26,074 nucleotides of DNA from TCS-49 sp964442515 (GTDB lineage Bacteria > Campylobacterota > Campylobacteria > Campylobacterales > Sulfurovaceae), in contig CAYUAC010000013.1 of assembly GCA_964442515.1 (NCBI GenBank), forward strand, positions 1 to 26,074, read 5' to 3'. Positions 1 to 8,381 of this stretch are shown piece by piece; positions within the stretch are counted from its first letter, which is position 1, and every line of letters begins with the position of its first letter. Under the pieces are notes generated by a model. It was not told the origin of the DNA, did not search any database, and saw nothing but the letters and a program-made list of their open reading frames with translations. The position numbers were made by a program, and so were the translations under genes.

Positions 1-2
1 TG

Positions 3-245
3 TATTGTACGATCGCGGCGTATAACGCGGGGGCGGGCAACGTTGCCAAAACGCTGGCGGGGGAACTCAGCCTGAAAAAGGCCGTGGCAGGGGCCAACAG
101 GATGGAACCTGCGCAACTGTTTGATTTTTTAATGGCAAACCTTCCCTTTGATGAAACAAAAAACTACCTCCAGCAGGTCACAGAAAAGATGTTTGCGTAC
201 CGGTCGTGGCTGCAAAAACCAGAAGATGACAAAGGACAAGAATGA
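3..245 (+). CDS. Lytic murein transglycosylase, C-terminal part (5' end outside window)
   Basis: An open frame enters from the left edge and gives about 80 residues before a TGA at 243-245. It begins with the motif TIAAYNAGAGNV, the AYNxGxGNV signature near the end of the SLT (transglycosylase) domain, which cleaves peptidoglycan glycan strands to 1,6-anhydromuramic acid products in the periplasm. The catalytic glutamate and any signal peptide lie upstream of the window. The tail after the motif is Lys/Glu rich and looks like a natural C-terminus. The stop overlaps the start of rdgB in an ATGA arrangement (242-245), so the two genes are probably translationally coupled. The MltC/MltD/Slt subfamily cannot be decided from this fragment. 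Confidence 0.85.
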   Translation, partial: YCTIAAYNAGAGNVAKTLAGELSLKKAVAGANRMEPAQLFDFLMANLPFDETKNYLQQVTEKMFAYRSWLQKPEDDKGQE

Positions 246-835
246 AAGAGATTATTTTGGCTACGGGCAACGCCGGCAAGGTCAAAGAGTTGCAAACAAT
301 GCTCACGGGTTTTAATGTGCGCCCCTATACCGACCTGATCGAAAAATTTGAAATCGTCGAAAACGGCGACAGCTTTGCCCAAAACGCCATGATCAAAGCA
401 AAAGCCGTCGCCCGCGCTCTTGGCGGTCAAAAGATCGTAATGGCCGATGACAGCGGTATCTCCGTTGCTGCCCTTGATGGAAAACCCGGTATATACAGCG
501 CCAGATTCGCCGGCGCAAACGCCGGTGACGAACAAAACGTGCGGGCACTCATCGACGCCCTTGAAAAAAAGGGGCTTGAAAGAAGCGGCGCGTATTATAC
601 CGCCGCGATCGCGCTGGTGTGCGGGAAATTGGAACAGGTTACCCACGGCTGGATGCACGGAGAAGTGATCAATCAAAGCAGAGGCGGCGGGGGGTTTGGC
701 TATGATCCGATGTTTATCCCCGAAGGCTTTGATAAGACGCTTGGCCAACTTGAGCAAAGCGTTAAAAAAACGCTTTCGCACCGCTACAAAGCCGTAGCGC
801 TGATGCGGCCCCTGATAGAGCGAAACTGTGAGTAA
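242..835 (+). CDS. rdgB: XTP/dITP pyrophosphatase (RdgB/HAM1 family)
   Basis: This house-cleaning enzyme hydrolyses non-canonical purine triphosphates (dITP, XTP, ITP) to monophosphates and pyrophosphate, keeping deaminated bases out of DNA and RNA. At 197 aa it has the normal family length. Family motifs are in order: TGNAGK at residues 8-13 (phosphate binding), MADDSGISV around 67-75 with the acidic pair D69/D70 (metal and catalysis), GGFGYDP at 150-156 (base recognition) and SHR at 179-181 near the C-terminus. The ATG at 242 overlaps the stop of the transglycosylase gene by four bases, and the next gene starts about ten bases after the stop, so it sits mid-operon. Nothing is truncated. The symbol follows the family; some Campylobacterota annotations call it a non-canonical purine NTP pyrophosphatase. 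Confidence 0.95.
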   Translation: MKEIILATGNAGKVKELQTMLTGFNVRPYTDLIEKFEIVENGDSFAQNAMIKAKAVARALGGQKIVMADDSGISVAALDGKPGIYSARFAGANAGDEQNVRALIDALEKKGLERSGAYYTAAIALVCGKLEQVTHGWMHGEVINQSRGGGGFGYDPMFIPEGFDKTLGQLEQSVKKTLSHRYKAVALMRPLIERNCE

Positions 836-844
836 AAAAGGAGT

Positions 845-2647
845 ATGATGAAAGCGTTTGAGCACGATTTACAAAAGATATACGACTACGTCAGCGAACA
901 AAACAGCCGTTACCAGGCGTGGTTTAATCTGTTGCAAGACAGCAGCCACCCCGCAAAAGAACAGATTGAACCCATGCTTGAAAAACTGGGTCTGGCAAAT
1001 AATGCCCAAAACACCATGGCGCTGTTGACGCGTATTATCAATCTGCGTGAAGACAGTTTGGATCAGGTTTTGAAAAAAAGCGGGTTTGACACAGACGAAA
1101 TTATCGAAAAAAAAGAGATTATGTACAACGAAGTCGCGGCGATCCACCTGCAAAAGCATGAAGATTTGATAGCCTGGATTGAGCAAAACAGGCTTTTAAC
1201 ACCCTTTTACAGGCAGCTGATCCAAGGCGTTCACCGTGTGGGCAAAGCGATGAGTTCGTGGCAGTCAAGCTGGACCGCGGCAATTATCAACGGCGTCAAT
1301 GAAGAGCTTTTGCAGGATTTCAACGGTGATGAAGCCGCGATCATGCACTATCTGCGTGAAAACGATCTCTTTGACTGCTGCGAAAACGGGCCGAGTGACC
1401 GCTGTTATTCCATCTTGCAAAAAAAACAGGGCGGGTATGAACGCGTCGCCTATGCCCGGGCGTTTGCAGGACAGGTACAAAACGTCGTAACCGCGCTAGA
1501 GCAGCTGACAGAGTCTTTAAAAGCTTATGAAGACAATGTGTATGATCAAAAAAAGCAGTGGCTTGCGTATCTGGAGGCGATCAAAGACGCTTTTGCCTGC
1601 AGTGATCCCGACAGGGCGATTGGCAAGTGGACTGTCGTGGATGAAAAGTGGATGGAGGTGACTACTCCGCTGCAGGTGGGCCACCCGCTGGAGTATTACG
1701 AAGATCATTTTCGCAAAGCCGTGGCGCTGGAGTGGGATTTGCGAATCCTCAATCCCAAGCTGCAAAACGATCTGCATCTGCAAAATCAGATCAAAACCAC
1801 GATGCAAAGCTTGCATGACAATGCCACCTGCGAAAGAAACATCGCCCAGGTTGATAAAACAAAGCTTTATATCGGCCAGCCGGTGCTGTATTACGCGGCC
1901 GAATTCAACGGACTTTTTTCCGCGCAAGTGGTGCCAAACGATGAAAGCGTATCAGATAAAGCGGGCAAGAAAATCTTTGCTTTTGCCGATTTCGTGCGCC
2001 AGATGCAGCTTGCAAAACCTACGCTGAAAATCACTCGCGAAATCTTTGGCAAAGAGTATATCGCAAAGAAAAAAGCATTTGTGAAAGAGGCTCCCAAACT
2101 GTGGCATAAAGTCTATGCCGTTACCACTATCGGACACGAGTACGGCCATATCTTCTGGCTGCAAAACGATACCGAATCCAAAATGAACCAAAGCGGACAG
2201 TTTAAAAATATCGAAGAGTTTAAAGCTACCTGCGGGGGGTTGGTAACCTTTTTTGACCATGAGGAACACGATTTGAAAGAACATATCGTCGATGACACGG
2301 TCAGCCGGGCGGTCGGGCTGATGGCCTGGAGGGAGGTTGCGGAAGTGCGCCCTTATTACGTGGAGGGGCTGCTGCATCTGAATATCCTTTTTACCTGCGG
2401 TATTATCACGTTTGAAGAGGGAATGATCCGTATCGATTACAGCCGTTACGAAGCGATGAAAGAGGCGTACCGGTCGGTCTATACCGATTTGTCGCAGCAT
2501 TATTTGGACAAAAAAGACGCCGCACTGTTTTTGCAAAGATATATGAAACTTGAAGACGGCGGATTTGTGCAAAATGATCAACAGATTCAATCTTTTGTCG
2601 ATCATTTCTGGCGATTATATCAAGATCACGGACAAGATACTGTTTAA
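845..2647 (+). CDS. ciaB: CiaB-like protein, putative zinc metallopeptidase
   Basis: This 600-aa soluble-looking protein has no signal peptide or membrane segment. From memory of family sequences I assign it to the 'invasion antigen B' family (Campylobacter jejuni CiaB and its Arcobacter and Sulfurimonas homologues). The sequence shows a gluzincin-type zinc site: HEYGH at residues 431-435 and, about 25 residues later, NIEEFKATCGG with E457/E458 as candidate third ligand. This resembles the spacing of M49-type peptidases (HELLGH...EECRAE). The N-terminal 400 residues are helical and charged and show no motif I know. The start is uncertain: ATG at 845 is one base after GGAG (840-843), so the adjacent in-frame ATG at 848 may be used. 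It follows rdgB by nine bases. Peptidase activity is inference from the motif; the CiaB name is from recollection, not a search. Confidence 0.7.
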   Translation: MMKAFEHDLQKIYDYVSEQNSRYQAWFNLLQDSSHPAKEQIEPMLEKLGLANNAQNTMALLTRIINLREDSLDQVLKKSGFDTDEIIEKKEIMYNEVAAIHLQKHEDLIAWIEQNRLLTPFYRQLIQGVHRVGKAMSSWQSSWTAAIINGVNEELLQDFNGDEAAIMHYLRENDLFDCCENGPSDRCYSILQKKQGGYERVAYARAFAGQVQNVVTALEQLTESLKAYEDNVYDQKKQWLAYLEAIKDAFACSDPDRAIGKWTVVDEKWMEVTTPLQVGHPLEYYEDHFRKAVALEWDLRILNPKLQNDLHLQNQIKTTMQSLHDNATCERNIAQVDKTKLYIGQPVLYYAAEFNGLFSAQVVPNDESVSDKAGKKIFAFADFVRQMQLAKPTLKITREIFGKEYIAKKKAFVKEAPKLWHKVYAVTTIGHEYGHIFWLQNDTESKMNQSGQFKNIEEFKATCGGLVTFFDHEEHDLKEHIVDDTVSRAVGLMAWREVAEVRPYYVEGLLHLNILFTCGIITFEEGMIRIDYSRYEAMKEAYRSVYTDLSQHYLDKKDAALFLQRYMKLEDGGFVQNDQQIQSFVDHFWRLYQDHGQDTV

Positions 2648-2665
2648 AATAACAGATACTTATGT

Positions 2666-2671
2666 TAAAAT
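2666..2671 (+). promoter_or_regulatory. Candidate promoter -10 box for the chemoreceptor gene
   Basis: The 56-bp gap before the chemoreceptor gene is AT-rich and holds TAAAAT preceded by TGT, an extended -10 form (TGnTAAAAT) one mismatch from TATAAT. Transcription would start near 2678, leaving room for the AAAAGGGGAA ribosome site at 2691-2700. A second option, GATAAT at 2681, would start the transcript inside that ribosome site and is less likely. No sigma-28 or sigma-54 motif was recognised. Confidence 0.4.
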
Positions 2672-2703
2672 AAAAAACATGATAATATACAAAAGGGGAA
2701 ACC

Positions 2704-4656
2704 ATGGGGTTTAAAGACTTTGGAATAAAACAAAAAATGTATGTGATATTTATCGCATCATTTGTACTGGCCGCGGTCATTGCGTATTTTTTTGTTTCGC
2801 AGCAGTTGGAAACGATCAAAAACGATACGCTTAAAAAAACGCACGACGAGTTGGAAACGGCACTGCACGAAAACCTGGAAGCCAAGAAAGACACCTGGCT
2901 GACCAACGCGTTGCAGATTGCGCATAACAAAAACATTTCCAGTGCTACAGCCGCAGGTGACAGAGAACAGCTCATCGGGGTTTTAAACGGTTTTGGCAAA
3001 GCGTTTAAGGAAAATACAGGTTTCAAAAATGTCAATATCCATATTATTGACGCTGACCTCAATTCGCTTGTCAAATCGTGGGACCCTGAAAGCTACGGCG
3101 AAAGCGTGGATTACAGCAATGCGTACAAAAAGGTACGAAGCAGCGGCGAAGCGATGGTAACGATGGATTATTCCCCCAAGGGGCTTCGCCTCAAGGGTCT
3201 TTTCCCTATTACGCATATGGGTGAGTTTGTCGGGATCGCAAATTTTGAGGGCGGTTTGAATTCGATCAAACGCTCCATGAAGCCAAACGATATGGAGTTT
3301 TTATACTTTATTGACGGTGAGTATCTCAATATCGCCAAGGGTCTCAGCGAGAAGCCCAGTTTCAACAACCTCTATCTCAGTCAAAAAGACACCGATAAAG
3401 AGTTTTTAAATTATGTTCTCAATGATCTGGACTTTGCCAAGGCTAAAGCCGGCGGCAGTTTCGATCAGCAGTATTATACCGCCGCAGTACCGGTAAAAAC
3501 ATTTGACGATGAGGTGATCGGGTACTATCTGCTTGGGCAAAAAACTGATATCGTAACAGAGTTTGTCGATGCCAGTGCTTCCGTGATCTTTGAACTTCTG
3601 GGCATCATTATAGCCGTCGTGGCTGTTGTAGCGGTGTTGATTCTGCTGGTGATCAATATCTTTATCTCTAAACCCTTAAACAATCTGCAAAAGATGGCGC
3701 AGGATCTTGGCGAAGGAGAGGGCGACTTGACAAAACGTCTGCCCGTAAACGCCAAAGACGAGATCGGACAGGCCAGCGAATCGATCAACCGTTTTATCAA
3801 AAAGGTACAAGACCTTATCAGCGAAGCCAAGGTCTCTTCGTCTGAAAACGCGTCTATCTCCAGTGAACTGTCCTCAACCACGGTTAGTATCACCAGAGAT
3901 GCCAAGAACCAGGCCAAGATCGTGGAAGTGACCACCAAAGAGGGCGGCAAACTCAAAACCGAATTTGAAGAATCGGTCGAGGAAGCCAAGAAAAGCGTGC
4001 ATGATACCGTCGAGGCAAACGATACGCTTGAAGAGGCCAAAAACCAGGTGGTTTCACTCTCTTCATCGGTACAGGATACCGCCCATGTCGAAAACGAGCT
4101 GGCCGATAAACTCAACCAGCTCAGTGAAGACGTTGATCAGGTCAAAGACGTGCTTACCATCATCGGCGATATCGCCGATCAAACCAACCTGCTGGCGCTT
4201 AATGCAGCCATTGAAGCAGCCCGTGCGGGAGAACACGGCAGAGGCTTTGCCGTCGTTGCCGATGAGGTGCGAAAACTGGCCGAGCGGACGCAGAAGTCCT
4301 TAACCGAGATCAATGCCACCATCAACGTCGTCGTCCAGTCCGTTGTCGATGCCAGCGGTCAAATGAACAGCAACGCCGAAAGTATCCAAAAACTCAGCGA
4401 TATCGCTCTGGAAGTAGAAGAAAAGATTGAAACGACCGCTTCGGTGATGGGCAAAGCGACCGATCTGGCCAACGAGAGCGTACAGGATTATCTTGAAAAC
4501 GCTAAAAAGATTGATAATATCGTTCATAAGATCGAAGAGATCAACAAATATTCGCAAAGTTCGCAGCGAAGTGTCAGCGAAATATCCGAAGCCAGCGAAC
4601 ACCTGGATAAACATACCGAAGACCTTGATTCCAAACTCAACCAGTTCAAAACGTAA
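2704..4656 (+). CDS. Methyl-accepting chemotaxis protein with periplasmic Cache-type sensor
   Basis: A 650-aa transmembrane chemoreceptor that would pass periplasmic ligand signals to CheA/CheW. Segments in order: short cytoplasmic N-terminus, TM1 about residues 13-31, a periplasmic domain of about 260 residues, TM2 about 295-325 (very hydrophobic, Ile/Val/Leu rich), a HAMP linker starting at SKPLNNL with the GDLTKRLP motif, and a helical cytoplasmic domain. The conserved hairpin tip is clear, from DQTNLLALNAAIEAARAGE (starting near residue 492) to RGFAVVADEVRKLAERT. The periplasmic part contains GLRLKGLFPI, which I associate with dCache-type sensors; the ligand cannot be predicted. There is no C-terminal NWETF-like CheR/CheB tether. 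The ATG at 2704 follows AAAAGGGGAA. A strong hairpin directly after the stop ends the unit. Confidence 0.95.
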   Translation: MGFKDFGIKQKMYVIFIASFVLAAVIAYFFVSQQLETIKNDTLKKTHDELETALHENLEAKKDTWLTNALQIAHNKNISSATAAGDREQLIGVLNGFGKAFKENTGFKNVNIHIIDADLNSLVKSWDPESYGESVDYSNAYKKVRSSGEAMVTMDYSPKGLRLKGLFPITHMGEFVGIANFEGGLNSIKRSMKPNDMEFLYFIDGEYLNIAKGLSEKPSFNNLYLSQKDTDKEFLNYVLNDLDFAKAKAGGSFDQQYYTAAVPVKTFDDEVIGYYLLGQKTDIVTEFVDASASVIFELLGIIIAVVAVVAVLILLVINIFISKPLNNLQKMAQDLGEGEGDLTKRLPVNAKDEIGQASESINRFIKKVQDLISEAKVSSSENASISSELSSTTVSITRDAKNQAKIVEVTTKEGGKLKTEFEESVEEAKKSVHDTVEANDTLEEAKNQVVSLSSSVQDTAHVENELADKLNQLSEDVDQVKDVLTIIGDIADQTNLLALNAAIEAARAGEHGRGFAVVADEVRKLAERTQKSLTEINATINVVVQSVVDASGQMNSNAESIQKLSDIALEVEEKIETTASVMGKATDLANESVQDYLENAKKIDNIVHKIEEINKYSQSSQRSVSEISEASEHLDKHTEDLDSKLNQFKT

Positions 4657-4678
4657 AAAGGGGAACTTCTCCCCTTTT
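4656..4678 (+). terminator. Intrinsic terminator after the chemoreceptor gene
   Basis: A perfect 9-bp stem (AAAAGGGGA pairing with TCCCCTTTT) closes a five-base loop (ACTTC). It begins on the last base of the stop codon at 4654-4656, and the 3' arm ends in TTTT. The symmetric A-tract means it could also work on the opposite strand, but no gene needs that here. It separates the chemoreceptor unit from the aminotransferase operon. Confidence 0.8.
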
Positions 4679-4700
4679 AGGGGCGGGTTAATCCAAGTTT

Positions 4701-4709
4701 TGATATAAT
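4701..4709 (+). promoter_or_regulatory. Sigma-70 promoter (extended -10) for the aminotransferase-hisZ-purA operon
   Basis: TGATATAAT matches the extended -10 consensus TGnTATAAT exactly, with the perfect TATAAT at 4704-4709. It follows a T-rich stretch (AAGTTT), as is usual for promoters in this phylum, which often lack a -35 box. It lies after the terminator and about 30 bases before the start codon at 4740, with AAGGA at 4730-4734 as ribosome site. Confidence 0.7.
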
Positions 4710-4739
4710 AAAAGCAAAAAGACGATAATAAGGATCTTT

Positions 4740-5843
4740 ATGCTTTTATTCACCCCGGGCCCCACGCCCGTACCTGAGGATGTGCGCGCGGCGATGAGCG
4801 CTCCCACGCTGCATCACAGAACCCCTGAATTTGAAGCGATATTTCAACAAACCAGACAAAAACTTTTTACACTTTTTGGCATGGATGAAGTGCTGATGCT
4901 TGCCTCAAGCGGAAGCGGGGCGATGGAAGCGGCACTGACGAATCTGTGTGAAAAAAAAGTCATGGTGATCAATTCGGGAAAGTTCGGTTCGCGTTTTGTC
5001 CAGATCGCGCAGGCCTTTGGCAAAGAGGTCGTGGAACTTTCCTATGAATGGGATACGCCCGTTGATCTAGAAGAAGCCAAAAAGGTTTTAAAAAACCACG
5101 GTGATATCGATACGGTATGCGTGCAGGTGTGTGAAAGTTCCGGCGGTCTCAGGCATGACGTGGAAGGCTTGGCCGTAGCGGTTAAGCAGATCGATGAAGA
5201 TATCAGCGTTATCGCCGACGGCATTACGGCCGTGGGCGTCGAAGCTATTGAAACCTGCGACCTTGACTGTCTGATAACGGGCAGCCAGAAAGCGTTGATG
5301 CTGCCTCCGGGGCTGGCGATCATGGGTCTTAGCCACAAAGCGTGCGCCAAGATCGGCAAAGGCAGCGGATATTATTTCAACCTCGCTTCGGAGTTGAAAA
5401 AACAGCGGCAGAATACGACTGCCTATACCGCGGCTACGACGCTTATCATCGGTTTAAACGCGATGCTTGAAAAGATCGAACAGATCGGGCTTGAAGAACT
5501 TTTTGAGCAAACCAAAAAACGTGCCAAAGCCGTCAGCGAAGCGATGCAGACGATCGGGCTTGAAATCTATCCCAGACAGCCCGCGCTTGCAATGAGTACG
5601 CTGTACAGCTCAAAAGCGGGAGAGATTAAAGATATTCTCAAAAAAAGCTACGCGGTCAATGTCGCAGGCGGCCAGGATCATCTCAAGGGCAGGATTTTTC
5701 GTATCAACCAGATGGGGTTGATTGAACCCCATGAGATCGCGTGGGTGTGCGACAGCGTGGAAAAAGCGATGGATGATTTGAAAATGAGAAAATACACGGG
5801 GATCGCAAACGCAACCTTTAACGCCGTGTATTACGACAAGTAA
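4740..5843 (+). CDS. Class V pyridoxal-phosphate aminotransferase (serine/alanine-glyoxylate type)
   Basis: A 367-aa fold-type I PLP enzyme. The N-terminus LLFTPGPTPVPEDV and the HHRTPEF segment are hallmarks of the alanine-glyoxylate / serine-pyruvate aminotransferase branch. SGSGAMEAA (about residues 57-65) would hold the cofactor phosphate, ADGITAVGVEA is the acidic loop over the pyridine ring, and K184 in GSQKALMLPPG is the expected Schiff-base lysine. Length and motifs are intact. Substrate is not fixed by sequence: serine-glyoxylate, alanine-glyoxylate and phosphoserine activities occur among relatives, and Campylobacterota carry such proteins with unclear roles. It heads an operon with its own promoter and a good ribosome site. 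The next gene starts 12 bases after its stop, linking it to hisZ-like and purA genes. Confidence 0.88.
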   Translation: MLLFTPGPTPVPEDVRAAMSAPTLHHRTPEFEAIFQQTRQKLFTLFGMDEVLMLASSGSGAMEAALTNLCEKKVMVINSGKFGSRFVQIAQAFGKEVVELSYEWDTPVDLEEAKKVLKNHGDIDTVCVQVCESSGGLRHDVEGLAVAVKQIDEDISVIADGITAVGVEAIETCDLDCLITGSQKALMLPPGLAIMGLSHKACAKIGKGSGYYFNLASELKKQRQNTTAYTAATTLIIGLNAMLEKIEQIGLEELFEQTKKRAKAVSEAMQTIGLEIYPRQPALAMSTLYSSKAGEIKDILKKSYAVNVAGGQDHLKGRIFRINQMGLIEPHEIAWVCDSVEKAMDDLKMRKYTGIANATFNAVYYDK

Positions 5844-5855
5844 GCGGGAGCATTG

Positions 5856-6698
5856 ATGATATTTGAACATGAAATTCCGGCAAAAAGCAGATTATATTTC
5901 GGCCAGAGCGCCAAAGCCAAACGGGATCTTGAAAACAGATGTGCGCAGTTTTTGTACGACAGCGGTTTCGAAGAGATAGCCACACCGCTGTTATCTTACC
6001 ATCAGCACCAGAGTTTCGGGCAAAGCAAACATTTGATCAAAGTCAGTGACGAAAGCAATCACGAATTGACCCTGCGGGCTGACAGTACCATCGACGTGGT
6101 GCGAATCGTGACAAAAAGACTTGGCAAAACGACCAACCACAAAAAGTGGTTTTATATCCAGCCTGTCATTACTTATCCAAGCAGGGAATCGCACCAGGTG
6201 GGAGCCGAAATTTTAGACGGCAGGCTTGAGGGGGTGCTGCAAAACAGTATCGATCTTTTTGGCCGTATCGGCATTGAACCCCTTATCCAGGTTTCCAATA
6301 TCCAGATTCCCAAACTGTTAAACGAACAATACGGCATCGATTTAGGAATGCTCAAAAGCATGGAGGTGCAAAACCTGCTGGGGCTGGGCTATGAATGGAT
6401 AAAAGAGTTGCTGGCGATGCAGACGCTGCGTGATTTGGAAATGACGCTGCCAAAAGTTCCTGAAGATATCGCCAGTGAACTGCGCAAACTTCAAGAAAGC
6501 GTTAACAGCATCGATTATGACAATCTGGTGCTTTCACCGCTGTATTACGCCAAGATGCAGTATTATGAGGGGTTGACGTTTCGGGCGTTTACGGCCAACT
6601 CCATTATCGCGCGGGGCGGGGAGTATAAAGATGAAAATATCAAAGCCGCGGGCTTTACGATCAATACCGATGAAATTTTAAAGGATTATGAGTGCTAG
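5856..6698 (+). CDS. hisZ: ATP phosphoribosyltransferase regulatory subunit-like protein (HisZ family)
   Basis: This 280-aa protein resembles the class II aminoacyl-tRNA synthetase core of HisRS without catalytic features, as in HisZ, which pairs with short HisG in the first step of histidine synthesis. Visible traits are the N-terminal segment with FLYDSGFEEIATPLL, the motif-2-like region LTLRADSTIDVVRIV, and the paired FYIQPVITYPSRESHQVGAE strand segment. It is shorter than usual HisZ (roughly 320-390 aa), and the HisRS C-terminal signature is not evident. The ATG at 5856 is preferred to the in-frame TTG at 5853 because GGGAG (5846-5850) is then five bases away. Its end overlaps the purA start by seven bases. 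HisG is not in the window, so function rests on family resemblance. Confidence 0.72.
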   Translation: MIFEHEIPAKSRLYFGQSAKAKRDLENRCAQFLYDSGFEEIATPLLSYHQHQSFGQSKHLIKVSDESNHELTLRADSTIDVVRIVTKRLGKTTNHKKWFYIQPVITYPSRESHQVGAEILDGRLEGVLQNSIDLFGRIGIEPLIQVSNIQIPKLLNEQYGIDLGMLKSMEVQNLLGLGYEWIKELLAMQTLRDLEMTLPKVPEDIASELRKLQESVNSIDYDNLVLSPLYYAKMQYYEGLTFRAFTANSIIARGGEYKDENIKAAGFTINTDEILKDYEC

Positions 6699-7942
6699 CA
6701 GATCAGATAGTAGGGTTACAGTGGGGAGATGAAGGCAAAGGTAAGATCGTTGACCTGATGGCAAAAGATTACGATATGGTGTGCCGGTTCGCAGGCGGTC
6801 ACAACGCGGGCCATACCGTCGTGGTCGAGGGCAGGAAGTACGCTTTGCACCTTATCCCCTCGGGCGTTTTGAATCCGGGGGCTACAAACGTGATCGGCAA
6901 CGGGGTCGTACTGGATCCCAAAAATCTGATCGAAAAAGAGATCAGCCAGTTTGACAATCTGCGGGGGCGCCTTTTTATCAGTGACAAAGCCCACCTCGTG
7001 CTTCCCTATCACGCCCAGATCGATCAGGCCAAGGAAAAACTCAAGGGCAAAGAAGCCATCGGTACCACCGGGAAAGGGATCGGTCCGGCATATGCCGATA
7101 AAGCAAGCAGAACGGGCCACAGAGTAGGGGAACTGCGCAATCCGGCCAAGCTTGCTCAAAAGATCGTAAACTATTTTGAGCAATACAAAAAAGTTTTTAC
7201 CGTCTACGGTATCCAGACACCCGATCAGGCCCGGTTGGAAAAAAGCCTGGACGGATACAGGCAGCAGCTGCAGGATTGTATCTGCAATACGACCAATCTG
7301 GTTCAGGATGCTTTGGCAGAAGATAAAAACGTGCTGCTTGAAGGCGCGCAGGGAACCATGCTCGATATCGACCACGGAACGTATCCGTACGTGACAAGTT
7401 CGACCACCGTAAGTGCCGGGGCGTGCAGCGGTCTTGGAATCAATCCCAAACAGATCGGTAAAGTCACCGGCATCGCCAAAGCTTACTGTACCCGAGTGGG
7501 CAACGGTCCTTTTCCAAGCGAAGATACCGGCAGCGACGGCGACAGGCTGCGCAAAAACGGCCACGAATTCGGTACCACAACCGGACGGCCCAGACGGTGC
7601 GGCTGGTTTGACGCGGTTGCGGCCAAAGAAGCGGTGCGATTAAACGGCTGTGATCAGATCGCTTTGATGAAGCTGGATGTTTTGGACGGACTGAAAACGA
7701 TCAAGGTGTGCGTCGCTTACGAGTTTGAGGGAGAAAGAATTGATTATATGCCTTACGATCTGGAGGGCGTAAAGCCGGTATATGAAACCTTTGCGGGCTG
7801 GGAAAGTTTAGAGGGGGCAAACAGTTACGATCAGCTGCCGCAGGAAGCCAAAGAGTATATCAAAGCGATTGAGAAAATGATCGGTACAAAGGTTTCAATC
7901 GCTTCTACGGGCCCTGACAGGGTCCAGACCGTAATACTTTAA
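6692..7942 (+). CDS. purA: Adenylosuccinate synthetase
   Basis: PurA joins IMP and aspartate using GTP to form adenylosuccinate, the first committed step to AMP. The 416-aa protein is full length. It has the P-loop-like GLQWGDEGKGK with catalytic D13 and K18, GGHNAGHTVV with the catalytic histidine, the GTTGKGIGPAYADK loop (IMP binding), QGTMLDIDHGTYPYVTSS, and the C-terminal GPDRVQTV guanine-binding segment. The start is GTG at 6692, inside the end of the hisZ-like gene, with AAGG at 6681-6684 as ribosome site; no in-frame ATG lies close enough to give the expected N-terminus. The stop overlaps a strong AAGGAGG (7941-7947) for the following FliJ-like gene, so purA and flagellar genes share a transcript. 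Confidence 0.97.
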   Translation: MLADQIVGLQWGDEGKGKIVDLMAKDYDMVCRFAGGHNAGHTVVVEGRKYALHLIPSGVLNPGATNVIGNGVVLDPKNLIEKEISQFDNLRGRLFISDKAHLVLPYHAQIDQAKEKLKGKEAIGTTGKGIGPAYADKASRTGHRVGELRNPAKLAQKIVNYFEQYKKVFTVYGIQTPDQARLEKSLDGYRQQLQDCICNTTNLVQDALAEDKNVLLEGAQGTMLDIDHGTYPYVTSSTTVSAGACSGLGINPKQIGKVTGIAKAYCTRVGNGPFPSEDTGSDGDRLRKNGHEFGTTTGRPRRCGWFDAVAAKEAVRLNGCDQIALMKLDVLDGLKTIKVCVAYEFEGERIDYMPYDLEGVKPVYETFAGWESLEGANSYDQLPQEAKEYIKAIEKMIGTKVSIASTGPDRVQTVIL

Positions 7943-7952
7943 GGAGGACGCG

Positions 7953-8381
7953 ATGCAGTGGCTTCAAACGCTTTTAAAACTTCGTAAAGATACTTTGCAA
8001 AGTATAGAAAAAGAGTTGTCGCTGCTGCAAAGTGAAAAAAACAGGCAGGAAAGTTATTATAACCGTCTCAGACAGGACGCGCTTGCCCTGCAGCTGCCGC
8101 AAAAAAGCAGCGGGGCGATGATTTCGTGGATCAGTATGCAAAAACGCTACGCTTCGCAGGCTCTGCAGGGACAGCGGCAAAAGCTTGCCGAAGTACACAA
8201 GCGGATCGAACAGACAAAACAGCGCTATCTGGAAGCCAACCAGGAGTATGAACAGGCAAAATACCTCAAAGCCGATTATGTCAGGAAAAGAGCCTATGTG
8301 CAAAAACAAAAAGATCAGAAGTTTTTAGACGAACTCTCTTCACAGCGTTTTTATCTGGATAAAAAAAGGGACACCCTGTGA
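7953..8381 (+). CDS. fliJ: FliJ-like coiled-coil protein of the flagellar export apparatus
   Basis: A 142-aa, highly charged, almost wholly helical protein without signal peptide, rich in Lys, Gln, Glu and Leu with heptad patterning over its full length. FliJ is the stalk of the type III flagellar export ATPase and interacts with FlhA and chaperones. FliJ proteins are poorly conserved, so the call relies on length, coiled-coil character and context: I recall that the gene between purA and the MotE gene in Helicobacter and Campylobacter has been described as FliJ-like. It has a perfect AAGGAGG ribosome site at 7941-7947, and its TGA overlaps the GTG start of the next gene. A generic coiled-coil protein cannot be excluded. 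Confidence 0.65.
   Translation: MQWLQTLLKLRKDTLQSIEKELSLLQSEKNRQESYYNRLRQDALALQLPQKSSGAMISWISMQKRYASQALQGQRQKLAEVHKRIEQTKQRYLEANQEYEQAKYLKADYVRKRAYVQKQKDQKFLDELSSQRFYLDKKRDTL

Noticed and set aside
164..865. 233-codon minus-strand open frame across rdgB
   Set aside because: Antisense to rdgB with its complete family motifs; no independent signals.
6716..7564. 282-codon minus-strand open frame across purA
   Set aside because: Antisense shadow of purA, which has all its catalytic motifs; the putative protein shows no coherent domain.
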